From positions 2,480,001 to 2,544,000 of the forward strand of contig NZ_CP108054.1 in the NCBI RefSeq assembly GCF_036173125.1: a stretch of 64,000 nt of DNA. The letters run 5' to 3'. The DNA is from Streptomyces sp. NBC_00286. GTDB taxonomy: Bacteria > Actinomycetota > Actinomycetes > Streptomycetales > Streptomycetaceae. The position numbers and the translations under genes were made by a program. Within the stretch, counting starts at the first letter, position 1. The number at the start of each line of letters is the position of its first letter. Below are positions 1-8,086 of the stretch, piece after piece. The notes under the pieces are model-generated. The model was not told where the DNA came from and did not search any database. It saw nothing but the letters and a program-made list of their open reading frames with translations.

Positions 1-329
1 CCGGCCTTGGGGCCGAGGTTGGTGTTGGCCACCTCGTAGTCGCCGCCGCCGCTCGGGTACGCGTGCACGTTCTGCCGGTACGAAGCGACCACCGTGAACA
101 TCAGCACCACGACCGCGACCGCGATCCAGGGGCTGAAGTGGTAAGCCGACACGCCCGCGATGGACAGGACCAGCAGCACCTCGCCCGGCGCGTACGCCAC
201 GGAGGAGAGCGGATCGGAGGCGAACACCGGGAGGGCGATGCGCTTCGGCAGGAGCGTTTCTCCGAGCCGGTCGCTGCGCAGTGCGCGCCCGATGAGGATC
301 CGTTTGGGCAGGTCGGTCAGTTTGGACAC
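1..329 (-). CDS. APC-family amino acid permease, 5' end only
   Basis: Minus-strand GTG start at 327-329; the gene runs off the left edge, leaving 109 residues. The visible N-terminus has a short basic cytoplasmic stretch. It is followed by a motif typical of this permease group (LPVFASDPLSSVAYAPGE, about residues 32-49) and hydrophobic helices at about 50-62 and 68-85. This matches integral-membrane amino acid/polyamine permeases of the APC superfamily, which sit in the plasma membrane. It is divergent from the trkA pair. The permease next to two TrkA-type genes is also the mycobacterial arrangement, which supports orthology. Substrate unknown. Confidence 0.85.
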   Translation of the reverse strand, partial: MSKLTDLPKRILIGRALRSDRLGETLLPKRIALPVFASDPLSSVAYAPGEVLLVLSIAGVSAYHFSPWIAVAVVVLMFTVVASYRQNVHAYPSGGGDYEVANTNLGPKA

Positions 330-489
330 GCTGAGGATCGTAAGCCGTCGGGGTATGGGGCGCCCACCCGCCACCCGACGTCTGCCCTACGAGTGAATTG
401 AGGTACGAGTGATGCAGCGGGTTCCGGCACCGACGGCATCCCCATGTCTATATGACAAAACCTCGCCTACCAGCCCTCCTGGAGACCTC

Positions 490-588
490 ATGACGCCAGC
501 CACCGCGGAATTCATCGGTGCCGCCGCCGCGCTCCTCGGCCTCGGTGTCCTGACCGTCGTCAGCATCCGCAGCATCGGCCGCCGCTGA
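490..588 (+). CDS. 32-residue small membrane protein
   Basis: ATG at 490 follows a GGAGA ribosome-binding site (481-485) and the frame closes with TGA at 586-588. The peptide is mostly one hydrophobic helix (about residues 7-26, rich in A, L, G and V) ending in a basic tail (RSIGRR). That is the layout of a single-pass small membrane protein with its C-terminus in the cytoplasm. It lies between the divergent permease and trkA genes. No function is known to me. The clear ribosome-binding site, high GC3 and amphipathic end make it more than a chance frame. Confidence 0.6.
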   Translation: MTPATAEFIGAAAALLGLGVLTVVSIRSIGRR

Positions 589-739
589 TCACGACGGGCC
601 ATGGGCGAGCGTGCACAGGGGTGCCCTCCGCGGACCGCGCGTGTGTAGCTTGGGCATCGGTCTGAGACCCTGTTGGAGACCTTGTTCAGCCTGAGCAGTA
701 ACTCCGTGAGCAGTAACAATTGACATCGGAAGGACGGTC

Positions 740-1411
740 GTGCACATCGTCATCATGGGCTGCGGGAGAGTCGGTTCCGCTCTCGCCCAGACCCTGGAGC
801 AACAGGGGCACACGGTCGCCGTGGTCGACCAGGACCCCACCGCCTTCCGACGACTGGGCTCCGGGTTCGGCGGCCGTCGTGTCACCGGCGTCGGCTTCGA
901 CCAGGACACCCTGCGCGAGGCGGGCATCGAGGAGGCGGGCGCCTTCGCCGCCGTCTCCAGCGGCGACAACTCGAACATCATCGCCGCCCGGGTGGCCCGC
1001 GAGACGTTCGGCATCGAGAACGTCGCGGCGCGCATCTACGACCCTCGCCGCGCCGAGGTCTACCAGCGCCTGGGCATCCCGACCGTCGCCACCGTCCGCT
1101 GGACCGCCGACCAGATGCTGCGCCGGCTGCTGCCTGCGGGGGCCGAGCCGCTGTGGCGCGACCCCACCGGCGGCGTACAGCTCGCCGAGGTGCACGCCTC
1201 GACAGCCTGGGTGGGCCAGCGGATCAGCAAGCTCCAGGATGAGACCGGCGTACGCGTCGCCTTCCTGACCCGCCTCGGCGAGGCGATCCTGCCGAGCTCG
1301 CAGACGGTGCTGCAGGAGGGCGATCTGGTGCACGTGATGATGCGTACGGACGACGTGGACAAGGTCGAGGCGGCGTTCGCCAAGGGCCCTGACGAGGAGG
1401 GCGGTCACTGA
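740..1411 (+). CDS. TrkA-family NAD-binding regulatory protein (first of pair)
   Basis: A 223-residue cytosolic regulator of K+ transport (RCK/TrkA family). The N-terminal Rossmann domain (about 1-118) opens with MHIVIMGCGRVGS, whose GCGRVG is the dinucleotide-binding loop. A TrkA-C ligand-binding domain follows at about 136-217. GTG start at 740 has GGAAGGA just upstream. The stop overlaps the start of the next gene by one base (TGATG), so the two are translationally coupled. Paired short TrkA proteins are typical of actinobacteria (mycobacterial CeoB/CeoC). No Trk membrane subunit is nearby; the adjacent permease may be the partner, which is inference. Confidence 0.9.
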   Translation: MHIVIMGCGRVGSALAQTLEQQGHTVAVVDQDPTAFRRLGSGFGGRRVTGVGFDQDTLREAGIEEAGAFAAVSSGDNSNIIAARVARETFGIENVAARIYDPRRAEVYQRLGIPTVATVRWTADQMLRRLLPAGAEPLWRDPTGGVQLAEVHASTAWVGQRISKLQDETGVRVAFLTRLGEAILPSSQTVLQEGDLVHVMMRTDDVDKVEAAFAKGPDEEGGH

Positions 1412-2088
1412 TGAGGGTCGCCATTGCCGGTGCCGGTGCGGTGGGCCGCTCGATCGCGGGCGAACTGCTGGAGAACGGGCACGAGATCCTGCTGATCGAC
1501 AAGGCGCCGACCGCGATCTCGGTCGAGCGCGTACCGCAGGCGGAGTGGCTGCTGGCCGATGCCTGCGAGATCACTTCGCTGGACGAGGCAGCGCTTCAGC
1601 GCTGCAACGTCGTCATCGCCGCCACGGGAGACGACAAGGTCAACCTCGTCGTCTCCCTGCTGGCAAAGACGGAATACGGCGTTCCACGCGTTGTCGCCCG
1701 CGTCAACAACCCCAAGAACGAGTGGCTGTTCAACGAGTCCTGGGGCGTCGACGTAGCCGTCTCGACCCCCCGCCTGATGTCGGCCCTGGTAGAGGAGGCG
1801 GTCAGCGTAGGCGACCTGGTCCGCCTCCTCCGCTTCAGCCACGGCGACGCCAACCTCGTAGAGCTGACGCTCCCCCCGGAATCGGCCCTGGCAGGCACCC
1901 GGGTAGGCGACGTGGAATGGCCCGAGGACACCTCCCTGGTCACCATCATCCGCGGCACCCGAGTCCTGACCCCCACAAGGGAGGACTCCCTGGAGGCGGG
2001 CGACGAGCTGCTGTTCGTGGCGGCCCAGGCCAGGGAGGAGCAGCTGGAGGATCTGCTGTCGGTGCGGCGGGAGGATGCGGTCGGCTGA
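1411..2088 (+). CDS. TrkA-family NAD-binding regulatory protein (second of pair)
   Basis: A 225-residue paralogue of the preceding gene. It has the GAGAVG nucleotide loop at residues 7-12, an acidic residue at the end of the second strand (LLIDKA, Asp30), and a C-terminal TrkA-C domain at about 135-215. It probably pairs with the upstream protein to gate K+ uptake in response to NAD(H) or a nucleotide. It is the last gene of the two-gene operon: a strong terminator hairpin starts 12 bases after the stop. Confidence 0.9.
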   Translation: MRVAIAGAGAVGRSIAGELLENGHEILLIDKAPTAISVERVPQAEWLLADACEITSLDEAALQRCNVVIAATGDDKVNLVVSLLAKTEYGVPRVVARVNNPKNEWLFNESWGVDVAVSTPRLMSALVEEAVSVGDLVRLLRFSHGDANLVELTLPPESALAGTRVGDVEWPEDTSLVTIIRGTRVLTPTREDSLEAGDELLFVAAQAREEQLEDLLSVRREDAVG

Positions 2089-2100
2089 TTGCCTGAGAAA

Positions 2101-2140
2101 GACGGCGCCCCGGCAAGTCGGGGCGCCGTCTTTCTTTTTT
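2101..2140 (+). terminator. Rho-independent terminator of the trkA operon
   Basis: Perfect 12-bp stem (GACGGCGCCCCG / CGGGGCGCCGTC) with a 6-base loop, followed by TTTCTTTTTT. Confidence 0.9.
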
Positions 2141-2149
2141 CAGCCCGTC

Positions 2150-2305
2150 TGGGGGCACCTCTGGGGGTACCCCCAGCGGTAGCTGGGGGAGGTAGCTGGG
2201 GGAGTTTGAGGACGAGGCCGTTCAGGCCGATGGGGGTCTGGGGCGCAGCCCCAGTGGGGTCCAGGGGCGGAGCCCCGGGGATGGGACGGGTAGGGGCGGC
2301 GGGGG
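2150..2305. repeat. Streptomyces-type GC-rich intergenic repeat
   Basis: Nested inverted repeats built from GGGGGTACCCCCAG, GTAGCTGGGGGAG, GGGGCGCAGCCCC and GGGGCGGAGCCCC units lie between the convergent trkA and DUF3159 genes. This composite is common between convergent Streptomyces genes and probably ends transcription of the minus-strand gene. Confidence 0.7.
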
Positions 2306-2309
2306 CGAT

Positions 2310-3035
2310 CTACTTCTCGACGCCAGCCCGCTGCGCAGCCTGGCGTTCCTTCTCCGCCCGCTCCTCCGCCTCCATCTCGGCGAACACATCAATAGGCGCA
2401 GGCGCCTTCGCCAGGAAGACCCAGGTAAGCCAAACCGCCAACAGGAACGGCGGAATCTTCAACGCAACGAGCACCCAGCCCAGTTGCGTCGTATCCGCCC
2501 ACCAGTACAGCGGAAACAGAATCGCGCACTTGGCAAGCAGAATCGCCCCCCACGCGTAACTAGCCTTGGCGTACGCCTTCTTGCGCCCAGGATTACGCGT
2601 CCGCCAGGACAGATTCTCCTTGAACACCGGCCCAAGGATCAGCCCGATCAGCGGCACACCCGCAAGCGTCGTGATGATGTACGCGAGCCCCAGCCCCAAC
2701 GTGTAGAGCATGCCCGGCAGATAAAAGTCCTTGGCGTTGCCGGTCATCATCGCGAAGACCACGCCGAAGGCCACCCCGAAAACGCCACTGAAGGCGTGCT
2801 TGACGGTGTCCTTCATGACCAGCCGCACCACGACGAGCAGCACAGATACCCCGAGGGCCGCGATGGCCGCGGAGTGCAGATCCTTGTTGACCGTGTAGAT
2901 CGTGACGAAGAGCAGGCCGGGCAAGACCGTCTCGATCATGCCTCGCAGACCGCCGAACGCCTCGAAGAGCGCGGCCTCCGTCACCGCCCGCGAGTCATGG
3001 GCGTCGTCTTCGGTCGGCTTGTCGAGCGACGTCAC
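2310..3035 (-). CDS. DUF3159 integral membrane protein
   Basis: 241 residues with about six hydrophobic segments between residues 30 and 215 and a charged coiled C-terminus (AEMEAEERAEKERQAAQRA). The N-terminal signature (EAFGGLRGMIETVLPGLLF) matches DUF3159 proteins. GTG start at 3035, three bases after the OB-fold gene stop, so the two form one operon. OB-fold followed by DUF3159 is the order of Rv2694c-Rv2693c in Mycobacterium. Biochemical role unknown; the conserved link with trkA suggests an envelope or ion-homeostasis task, which is inference. Confidence 0.85.
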   Translation of the reverse strand: MTSLDKPTEDDAHDSRAVTEAALFEAFGGLRGMIETVLPGLLFVTIYTVNKDLHSAAIAALGVSVLLVVVRLVMKDTVKHAFSGVFGVAFGVVFAMMTGNAKDFYLPGMLYTLGLGLAYIITTLAGVPLIGLILGPVFKENLSWRTRNPGRKKAYAKASYAWGAILLAKCAILFPLYWWADTTQLGWVLVALKIPPFLLAVWLTWVFLAKAPAPIDVFAEMEAEERAEKERQAAQRAGVEK

Positions 3036-3038
3036 CGG

Positions 3039-3437
3039 CTACTCCCGTCCGAGGGGTCTGAGTTCGTACTTCGGATTGAACAGCACCCGGCGGCCCCGGC
3101 TCATCGAGATCCGGCCCGATGCGATCAGCTTGCGCCCCGGTTCGATTCCCACGATGGAGCGCCTGCCGAGCCACACCACGTCCAGGGCGGCCGAACCGTC
3201 GAACAGCTCGGCCTCCAGAGCCGGGACACCGGCCCTCGGGCGCAGCGTGACCGTGCGCAAGGTACCAGTAACGGTCACTATCTGTCGGTCATGTGCGTCA
3301 CCGATACGCGTACAGCCGGCGGTCTCGGTGTCTTCGCGCAGCTCCTCCGACTCGAGGTCCTCCTGCGACGAGGAGAGCCGGTCGAGCATCCGCCGGAACC
3401 GGCCCGGCGGCCTTTCGGAACGGGGAACAGCACTCAT
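3039..3437 (-). CDS. OB-fold nucleic-acid-binding-like protein
   Basis: 132 residues. An acidic N-terminal region (SSSQEDLESEELRED) is followed by a compact beta-rich OB fold at about 48-125 (VTVTGTLRTVTLRP, ALDVVWLGRRSIVGIEPG, LIASGRISMSRG). ATG at 3437 is chosen because homologues begin MSAVPRSE; an in-frame start 54 bases upstream would add a low-quality extension. It is the first gene of the operon with DUF3159. Ligand unknown; the fold suggests single-stranded nucleic acid binding. Confidence 0.8.
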   Translation of the reverse strand: MSAVPRSERPPGRFRRMLDRLSSSQEDLESEELREDTETAGCTRIGDAHDRQIVTVTGTLRTVTLRPRAGVPALEAELFDGSAALDVVWLGRRSIVGIEPGRKLIASGRISMSRGRRVLFNPKYELRPLGRE

Positions 3438-3512
3438 GTCTGAAGCGTACCGGGGGCCGCTGACAGCTTCGTACCCCCTGGACTTACCCATAGAACTAAC
3501 GCTCGAATCGAC

Positions 3513-3551
3513 TCACCTCTCGAACCGGTACCCCATCCCCGGCTCCGTGAT
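3513..3551 (-). pseudogene. Duplicated 3' end of kdpE
   Basis: On the minus strand this encodes ITEPGMGYRFER plus a stop. It is an imperfect copy of the last dozen codons of the real kdpE at 3599-3639. The copies are separated by 47 bases containing a CCCCCGGGGG / CCCCC-type repeat. It has no start and is a scar, not a gene. Confidence 0.75.
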
Positions 3552-3598
3552 GCTGCATCCCCCGGGGGCAACCCCCAGACCCCCGGCCGCCTTGCAGC

Positions 3599-4282
3599 TC
3601 ACCTTTCGAACCGGTAACCCATGCCCGGCTCGGTAATGAAGTGCCGCGGATGCGAAGGATCCCCCTCCAGCTTCCTGCGCAGCTGAGCCATGTACACCCG
3701 CAGGTAGTTCGTCTCCGTCCCGTACGAGGGCCCCCAGACCTCCTGGAGCAGCTGCTTCTGGCTGACCAGGCGGCCCGTATTGCGCACGAGCACCTCCAAG
3801 AGGTGCCACTCCGTGGGGGTCAGGCGCACATCGCGCCCCGCCCGGTTGACCTTCTTGGCGGACAGGTCGACGGTGAAGTCCTCGGTCTCCACGATCACTT
3901 CGTCCTCGCCCGCCCCGTTCGGCTCCGCGCGGCGGACGGCGGCCCGCAGCCGGGCGAGCAGCTCGTCCATGCCGAAGGGCTTGGTGACGTAGTCGTCGGC
4001 GCCTGCGTCGAGGGCCTCGACCTTCTCGTCCGAGGAGTGCCGGGCGGACAGCACCAGGATCGGTACGCGCGTCCAGCCCCGCAGCCCCTTGATCACCTCG
4101 ACGCCGTCCATGTCGGGCAGGCCCAGGTCGAGCACGATCACGTCGGGGTGGCGGGCGGCCGCGAGCTGGAGCGCGGTGGCGCCGTCGGCGGCCGCGTCGA
4201 CCTCGTACTTGCGCGCCTTGAGGTTGATCACGAGGGCTCGGGTGATCTGCGGCTCGTCGTCGACCACGAGGACGCGGGTCAT
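3599..4282 (-). CDS. kdpE: KdpE-type OmpR-family response regulator
   Basis: 227 residues. Receiver domain about 1-115 with acidic pocket DDE (8-10), phospho-acceptor Asp52 (VIVLDLGLPDMDG) and a Lys in VTKPFG. A winged-helix OmpR DNA-binding domain follows at about 130-225, ending ITEPGMGYRFER. It should activate potassium-transport genes, but no kdpFABC is in this window. ATG at 4282 overlaps the kdpD stop (ATGA), so it is coupled to the short sensor gene. The partner is grossly truncated, so phosphorylation control may be altered. Confidence 0.9.
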   Translation of the reverse strand: MTRVLVVDDEPQITRALVINLKARKYEVDAAADGATALQLAAARHPDVIVLDLGLPDMDGVEVIKGLRGWTRVPILVLSARHSSDEKVEALDAGADDYVTKPFGMDELLARLRAAVRRAEPNGAGEDEVIVETEDFTVDLSAKKVNRAGRDVRLTPTEWHLLEVLVRNTGRLVSQKQLLQEVWGPSYGTETNYLRVYMAQLRRKLEGDPSHPRHFITEPGMGYRFER

Positions 4283-5109
4283 GAAGCCTGCCTTTCCGGT
4301 TCTGCGGGTTGTGCGAGTTCTGCGGGTCGTCCGGAACGGGACGGCCCCGCCCGGACGGTGAGCACCATGGTGAGGCCGCCACCGGGAGTGTCCTCGGCGT
4401 CGAGCGTGCCGCCCATCGCCTCGGCGAAGCCACGGGCGACCGCGAGCCCGAGGCCCACGCCGGCACCGCGCGGAGCGTCCCCATAGCGCTGGAAGGGCCC
4501 GAAGATCCGCTCCTTGGCCTCGTCCGGAACGCCGGGCCCGCGGTCCACCACCCGCACCTCGACGCGCTCTCCGAGCGTGCTGGCGGCCGCCAGCACCGGC
4601 TCGCCGTCGGGGCTGTACTTCACGGCGTTCTCAACGATGTTGGCGACCGACCGCTCCAACAGCCCCGGATCGACTGCGACCATGGGCGGCGTCTCGGGGA
4701 TCTCCAGTTGGACGCTGTCCTCGGGTACGCCGCCCAGCGCCATCGGGACCACCTCGTCCAGGTCGATCTCCCGGATCAACGGCGTGACGGTCCCGGTCTG
4801 CAGCCGGGACATGTCCAGGAGATTGCCCACCAGGTGGTCAAGCCGGTCGGCGCCCGCCTCGATCCCTTCCAGGAGCTCGGCCTCGTCCTCCTCGGACCAG
4901 GCCACGTCATCGGACCGCAGCGACGACACGGCGGCCTTGATCGCGGCCAGCGGAGTGCGCAGATCATGGCTTACGGCGGCCAGCAGCGCCGTACGAATCC
5001 GGTTGCCCTCCGCCAGCGTGCGGGCCTGTTCGGCCTCCTGCTGAAGGCGGTACGTCTTGCCGACGCCCGGCGCCGCACCGAGATAGATCCGAAGCCTGCC
5101 GCGTCCCAT
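4279..5109 (-). CDS. kdpD: Internally deleted KdpD-like sensor kinase (mini-KdpD)
   Basis: 276 residues against about 850-900 for the family. Residues 1-20 are the start of a KdpD N-terminal domain with an intact Walker A (GAAPGVGKT, 11-19). At residue 20 the sequence switches in frame to the linker just before the kinase (RLQQEAEQARTLAEGNR). It then continues through HisKA (His48 in SHDLRTPL) and HATPase_c (NIVENAVKYS; GVGLGLAVARGF). The rest of the KdpD sensor domain, the USP-like domain, all four membrane helices and the GAF-like domain are missing. ATG at 5109 starts a standard KdpD N-terminus. The frame is open throughout, so a soluble kinase could be made, but it cannot sense through the membrane. 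Confidence 0.85.
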   Translation of the reverse strand: MGRGRLRIYLGAAPGVGKTYRLQQEAEQARTLAEGNRIRTALLAAVSHDLRTPLAAIKAAVSSLRSDDVAWSEEDEAELLEGIEAGADRLDHLVGNLLDMSRLQTGTVTPLIREIDLDEVVPMALGGVPEDSVQLEIPETPPMVAVDPGLLERSVANIVENAVKYSPDGEPVLAAASTLGERVEVRVVDRGPGVPDEAKERIFGPFQRYGDAPRGAGVGLGLAVARGFAEAMGGTLDAEDTPGGGLTMVLTVRAGPSRSGRPAELAQPAEPERQAS

Positions 5110-5250
5110 GGTCCCATTGTCTTCCCGTAACAGCCGCACACGCTGCGTCGACCTTACGGCCAATCATCGGCGCCCACGCCTCGGAAAGCGGGCCCGGAGA
5201 CGTCTTTGACGCAACCCTGATGCCCGCCCTGTGCGCCTCAGGACCAAGGC

Positions 5251-5952
5251 TCAGTGCTCGACGATCTCGCCGTCGCTCAGCTCCAGCACCCGGTCCGCCA
5301 GGTCGAGCAGCGCGGCATCGTGCGTGGCGACCAGCGCGGTGACCTGCTCGCTGCGCACGACCGCGCGCAGCAGCTCCATCACGGCGAGGCCGGTCTCCGC
5401 GTCGAGCTGGCCGGTGGGTTCGTCGGCGATGAGGAGCGAGGGCTGGTTGGCGAGAGCACGCGCGATGGCCACCCGCTGCTGCTGACCACCGGAGAGCTCA
5501 CCGGGCCGCTGCGCCGCGTGATCGGCCAGACCGACCAGGGCGAGCAGCAGCTCGACGCGCTCCTCGCGCTCGCGCGGATGGGCCCGGCGCAGCCGCAGCG
5601 GGACGCCGACGTTCTCGGCGGCCGTCAAGATCGGGATGAGCCCGAAGGACTGGAAGACGAAGCCGATACGATCGCGGCGCAGCCGGAGCAGCCCCTCCTC
5701 CCCGAGCCCGGACAGGTCGAGCCCGTCCACGGTGATCCGCCCCTCGTCCGGCTCATCGAGCCCGCCGACGAGGTTCAGCAAGGTCGTCTTGCCGGATCCC
5801 GAACGGCCCTTGAGGGCGACGAGTTCGCCGCGCGGCACATGGAAGGAAACCCCGCGAAGGGCGTGTACGGCGGTGGCTCCCGTCCCGTACGACCGGTGGA
5901 CGTTCTCGACGCGCACCATGGTCTCGGTGGCGATCACACCACTGCCGCTCAT
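5251..5952 (-). CDS. MacB/LolD-type ABC transporter ATP-binding protein
   Basis: 233 residues with Walker A GRSGSGKT (49-56), signature LSGGQQQR, Walker B LLIADEPT and a switch His (ATHD). It belongs to the LolD/MacB/FtsE-like class that works with FtsX-fold permeases on lipoprotein, peptide or drug export. ATG at 5952 has GGGGGAGGAACGG upstream. No FtsX-type permease gene lies on either side (mini-kdpD below, DUF3710 above), so this ATPase is orphaned here. Given the deletion in the next gene, loss of the permease is possible. Confidence 0.85.
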   Translation of the reverse strand: MSGSGVIATETMVRVENVHRSYGTGATAVHALRGVSFHVPRGELVALKGRSGSGKTTLLNLVGGLDEPDEGRITVDGLDLSGLGEEGLLRLRRDRIGFVFQSFGLIPILTAAENVGVPLRLRRAHPREREERVELLLALVGLADHAAQRPGELSGGQQQRVAIARALANQPSLLIADEPTGQLDAETGLAVMELLRAVVRSEQVTALVATHDAALLDLADRVLELSDGEIVEH

Positions 5953-6147
5953 CCGTTCCTCCCCCGTCGGCCGGGCGCCAGTATGGTCACCGGGCACCCG
6001 GTCGGGCAATGGTGCGGCCCGGCTCGCCCATAAGCGCCCCATTGCCCTCATGTCCGCGTACGACGACGGGCCGCACCCCGGCGAAGGTGCGACCCCTGGT
6101 CGTAGATCCGTAAATCCGTGTCTATCGGTCCCGTCGTGCGCCCGCGT

Positions 6148-6918
6148 CTACCGGACCTCAGTGATCTCCGGCCCGCGCTGCAACTGCCCCATGCCCCCGG
6201 AGAAGCGGGAACCCGCCTGCTCCTCCTGCTGGACGCCCTCGGCGACCATCTGCGCGTCCTCCGGCAGCTTCAGCACGATCGGGTCGCGCGGGGCCATCGG
6301 GCCGTCACCGCGGACCACCACCGTGTCCCGGAAGATCTGTTCGAGCAGCCCGGCCGCCTGCGGCTGCACCGCGCCCTGCCCGGAGATCACTCCGCGCAGG
6401 AACCAGCGGGGACCGTCCACGCCGACGAACCGTACGACCTGGAAACCGCCGGTCCCGTCCGGCAGCTGCACCGGCACCTGGGCGCGCAGCTCCCAGCCCA
6501 GCGGGCCCTCGACCTCGTCGATGACACCGCCCTGCTGGGTGATGCCGGTGGCGATCTCCTCGCGCACCTCGCCCCAGATGCCCTCGCGCTTGGGTGCGGC
6601 GAAGGCCTGCAGCTGTACGGCGCTGTCCTTCAGCACCACGGTCGCCGCGACGATGGCGTCGCCCGCGACCTCCACACGCAGCTCCATGCCGTCGACCCCC
6701 GGCACGAAGAGGCCACCCAGATCGACCCGGCCCTCGGCCGGATCACGGACCTCGGAACTGTCCCAGGGACCGTCGGGGCGCGGCTTCGGTTCGAGCCGTA
6801 CGCGCTCCTGCTCTGCGTCGTCCGCCTCAGTGTCGACTTCCTCAACAACGCCGTCGACCTGCTCGGCCTCGCTCGCCGCGTCCTCGGCGGCACTGCCCTT
6901 CTTGCGACGTCCGAACAC
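6148..6918 (-). CDS. DUF3710 conserved actinobacterial protein
   Basis: 256 residues. Starts FGRRKKGSAAED with a GTG at 6918 preceded by GGAAGGA; upstream in-frame codons would run into dut. The N-terminal third is acidic and low-complexity. The conserved domain (about 65-240) contains DLGGLFVPG and ELRAQVPVQLPDG, features of DUF3710. It lies immediately downstream of dut on the same strand, the same neighbour as in mycobacteria (Rv2696c after Rv2697c dut). Function unknown; soluble, no signal peptide. Confidence 0.85.
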   Translation of the reverse strand: MFGRRKKGSAAEDAASEAEQVDGVVEEVDTEADDAEQERVRLEPKPRPDGPWDSSEVRDPAEGRVDLGGLFVPGVDGMELRVEVAGDAIVAATVVLKDSAVQLQAFAAPKREGIWGEVREEIATGITQQGGVIDEVEGPLGWELRAQVPVQLPDGTGGFQVVRFVGVDGPRWFLRGVISGQGAVQPQAAGLLEQIFRDTVVVRGDGPMAPRDPIVLKLPEDAQMVAEGVQQEEQAGSRFSGGMGQLQRGPEITEVR

Positions 6919-6919
6919 G

Positions 6920-7447
6920 TCACTGTCCTTCCCGGTCGGATACGACCGAAGCGTATCGATTCCCACCCGTTGTGCCGTCCACGGCGGCATGCCCGCCGGT
7001 GGACCCGAAGCCCCCTGCGGCCCGTGTCGAGTCGGGAAGGTCCGCAACCTCCTGGAAGCGCACCTTCTCGACCTGCTGGACGACGAGTTGGGCAATCCGG
7101 TCGAAGCGCTCGAACCACACGGACTCGCGCGGGTCGAGATTCACCACGATCACCTTGATCTCTCCACGGTACCCGGCATCCACGGTCCCTGGGGCATTCA
7201 CGAGGGCGACGCCGCAGCGGGCGGCCAGCCCGGAGCGGGGGTGCACGAAGGCCGCGTACCCCTCGGGGAGGGCGATGGACACTCCGGTGGGCAGCACGGC
7301 ACGCTCGCCGGGCGCGAGTTCACAGCTTTCGGTCGTCCGCAGATCCGCGCCGGCGTCGCCGGGGTGCGCGTATTCCGGAAGCGGTACGTCCGGATCGACG
7401 CGCTTGATCAATACGTCGACGGGGCTCGAGGGCTCGGGTCGGGTCAC
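6920..7447 (-). CDS. dut: dUTP diphosphatase
   Basis: Trimeric dUTPase of 175 residues that hydrolyses dUTP to dUMP and pyrophosphate, keeping uracil out of DNA. All five motifs are visible: PGDAGADLR (29-37), RSGLA (71-75), GTVDAGYRGE (87-96) with the catalytic Asp in VDAGY, RIAQLV (117-122) and the C-terminal RAAGGFGSTGGH (142-153). GTG start at 7447 overlaps the thioesterase stop (GTGA). About 20 residues follow motif V, slightly longer than minimal dUTPases. Confidence 0.95.
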   Translation of the reverse strand: MTRPEPSSPVDVLIKRVDPDVPLPEYAHPGDAGADLRTTESCELAPGERAVLPTGVSIALPEGYAAFVHPRSGLAARCGVALVNAPGTVDAGYRGEIKVIVVNLDPRESVWFERFDRIAQLVVQQVEKVRFQEVADLPDSTRAAGGFGSTGGHAAVDGTTGGNRYASVVSDREGQ

Positions 7448-8028
7448 GGGTTCACCTCGAAGGCGCGAGCTCGCCGGACCTGGTCCGGATCGTTCATGGC
7501 CGCCTGGATCTCCTCCTGGCGGCCGTTGTCGACGAAGTGGTCGACCTTGACCTCGATGAACAGGGCGTCCGCACGGACCGCGACCGGGCCGTCGGGGCCG
7601 CCTATCCGGCCGGTGGCCGTGGAGTAGATCTTCCGTCCGGCGACCGCCGTGACCTCGGCCTCCAGATGCAGCACCGTGTCCACGGGGACGGGCCGTACGA
7701 AGTCGGTCTCCAGGCGCCCGGTCACCGCGATCGTCCGCAGCAGCCAGTTCAGCGAGCCAAGCGTCTCGTCGAGCGCGCTCGCGAGGACGCCACCGTGGGC
7801 GAGGCCGGGCGCACCCTGGTGGGCGGTCTGCACGGTGAACTCGGCGGTGATCTTTACTCCTTCGCCCGCGCGGGCCGCGAGGTGCAGCCCGTGCGCCTGT
7901 CCGCCGCCGCAGCCGAAGCAGTGCTCGTAGTGCGCGCCGAGCAGTTCGCCGAGGGCGGGCGCGTCCGGGTGCCGCACCGGTGCCACGGCGTCGGCCGGGG
8001 GTCGCAGGGTCGAAGAGGTACCACTCAC
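7444..8028 (-). CDS. PaaI-like hot-dog fold thioesterase
   Basis: 194 residues from the GTG at 8028. The longer ATG frame at 8088 would overlap the divergent gene that starts at 8087. The hot-dog core contains LAHGGVLASALDETLG, the usual acyl-CoA thioesterase active-site helix, preceded by a Cys-rich HCFGCGGGQAHGLHL segment. It probably hydrolyses a small acyl- or aryl-CoA. It is translationally coupled to dut, as in other streptomycetes as I recall. Confidence 0.85.
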   Translation of the reverse strand: MSGTSSTLRPPADAVAPVRHPDAPALGELLGAHYEHCFGCGGGQAHGLHLAARAGEGVKITAEFTVQTAHQGAPGLAHGGVLASALDETLGSLNWLLRTIAVTGRLETDFVRPVPVDTVLHLEAEVTAVAGRKIYSTATGRIGGPDGPVAVRADALFIEVKVDHFVDNGRQEEIQAAMNDPDQVRRARAFEVNP

Positions 8029-8086
8029 AGGCGCAGACCTTACCTCCGCGTCAGCGGCCCGTAAGCACCGTGGCAGGCTTGGCTTC

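Noticed and set aside
5636..7627. 663-codon plus-strand frame
   Set aside because: It is antisense to the ABC ATPase, DUF3710 and dut genes, which have clear motifs.
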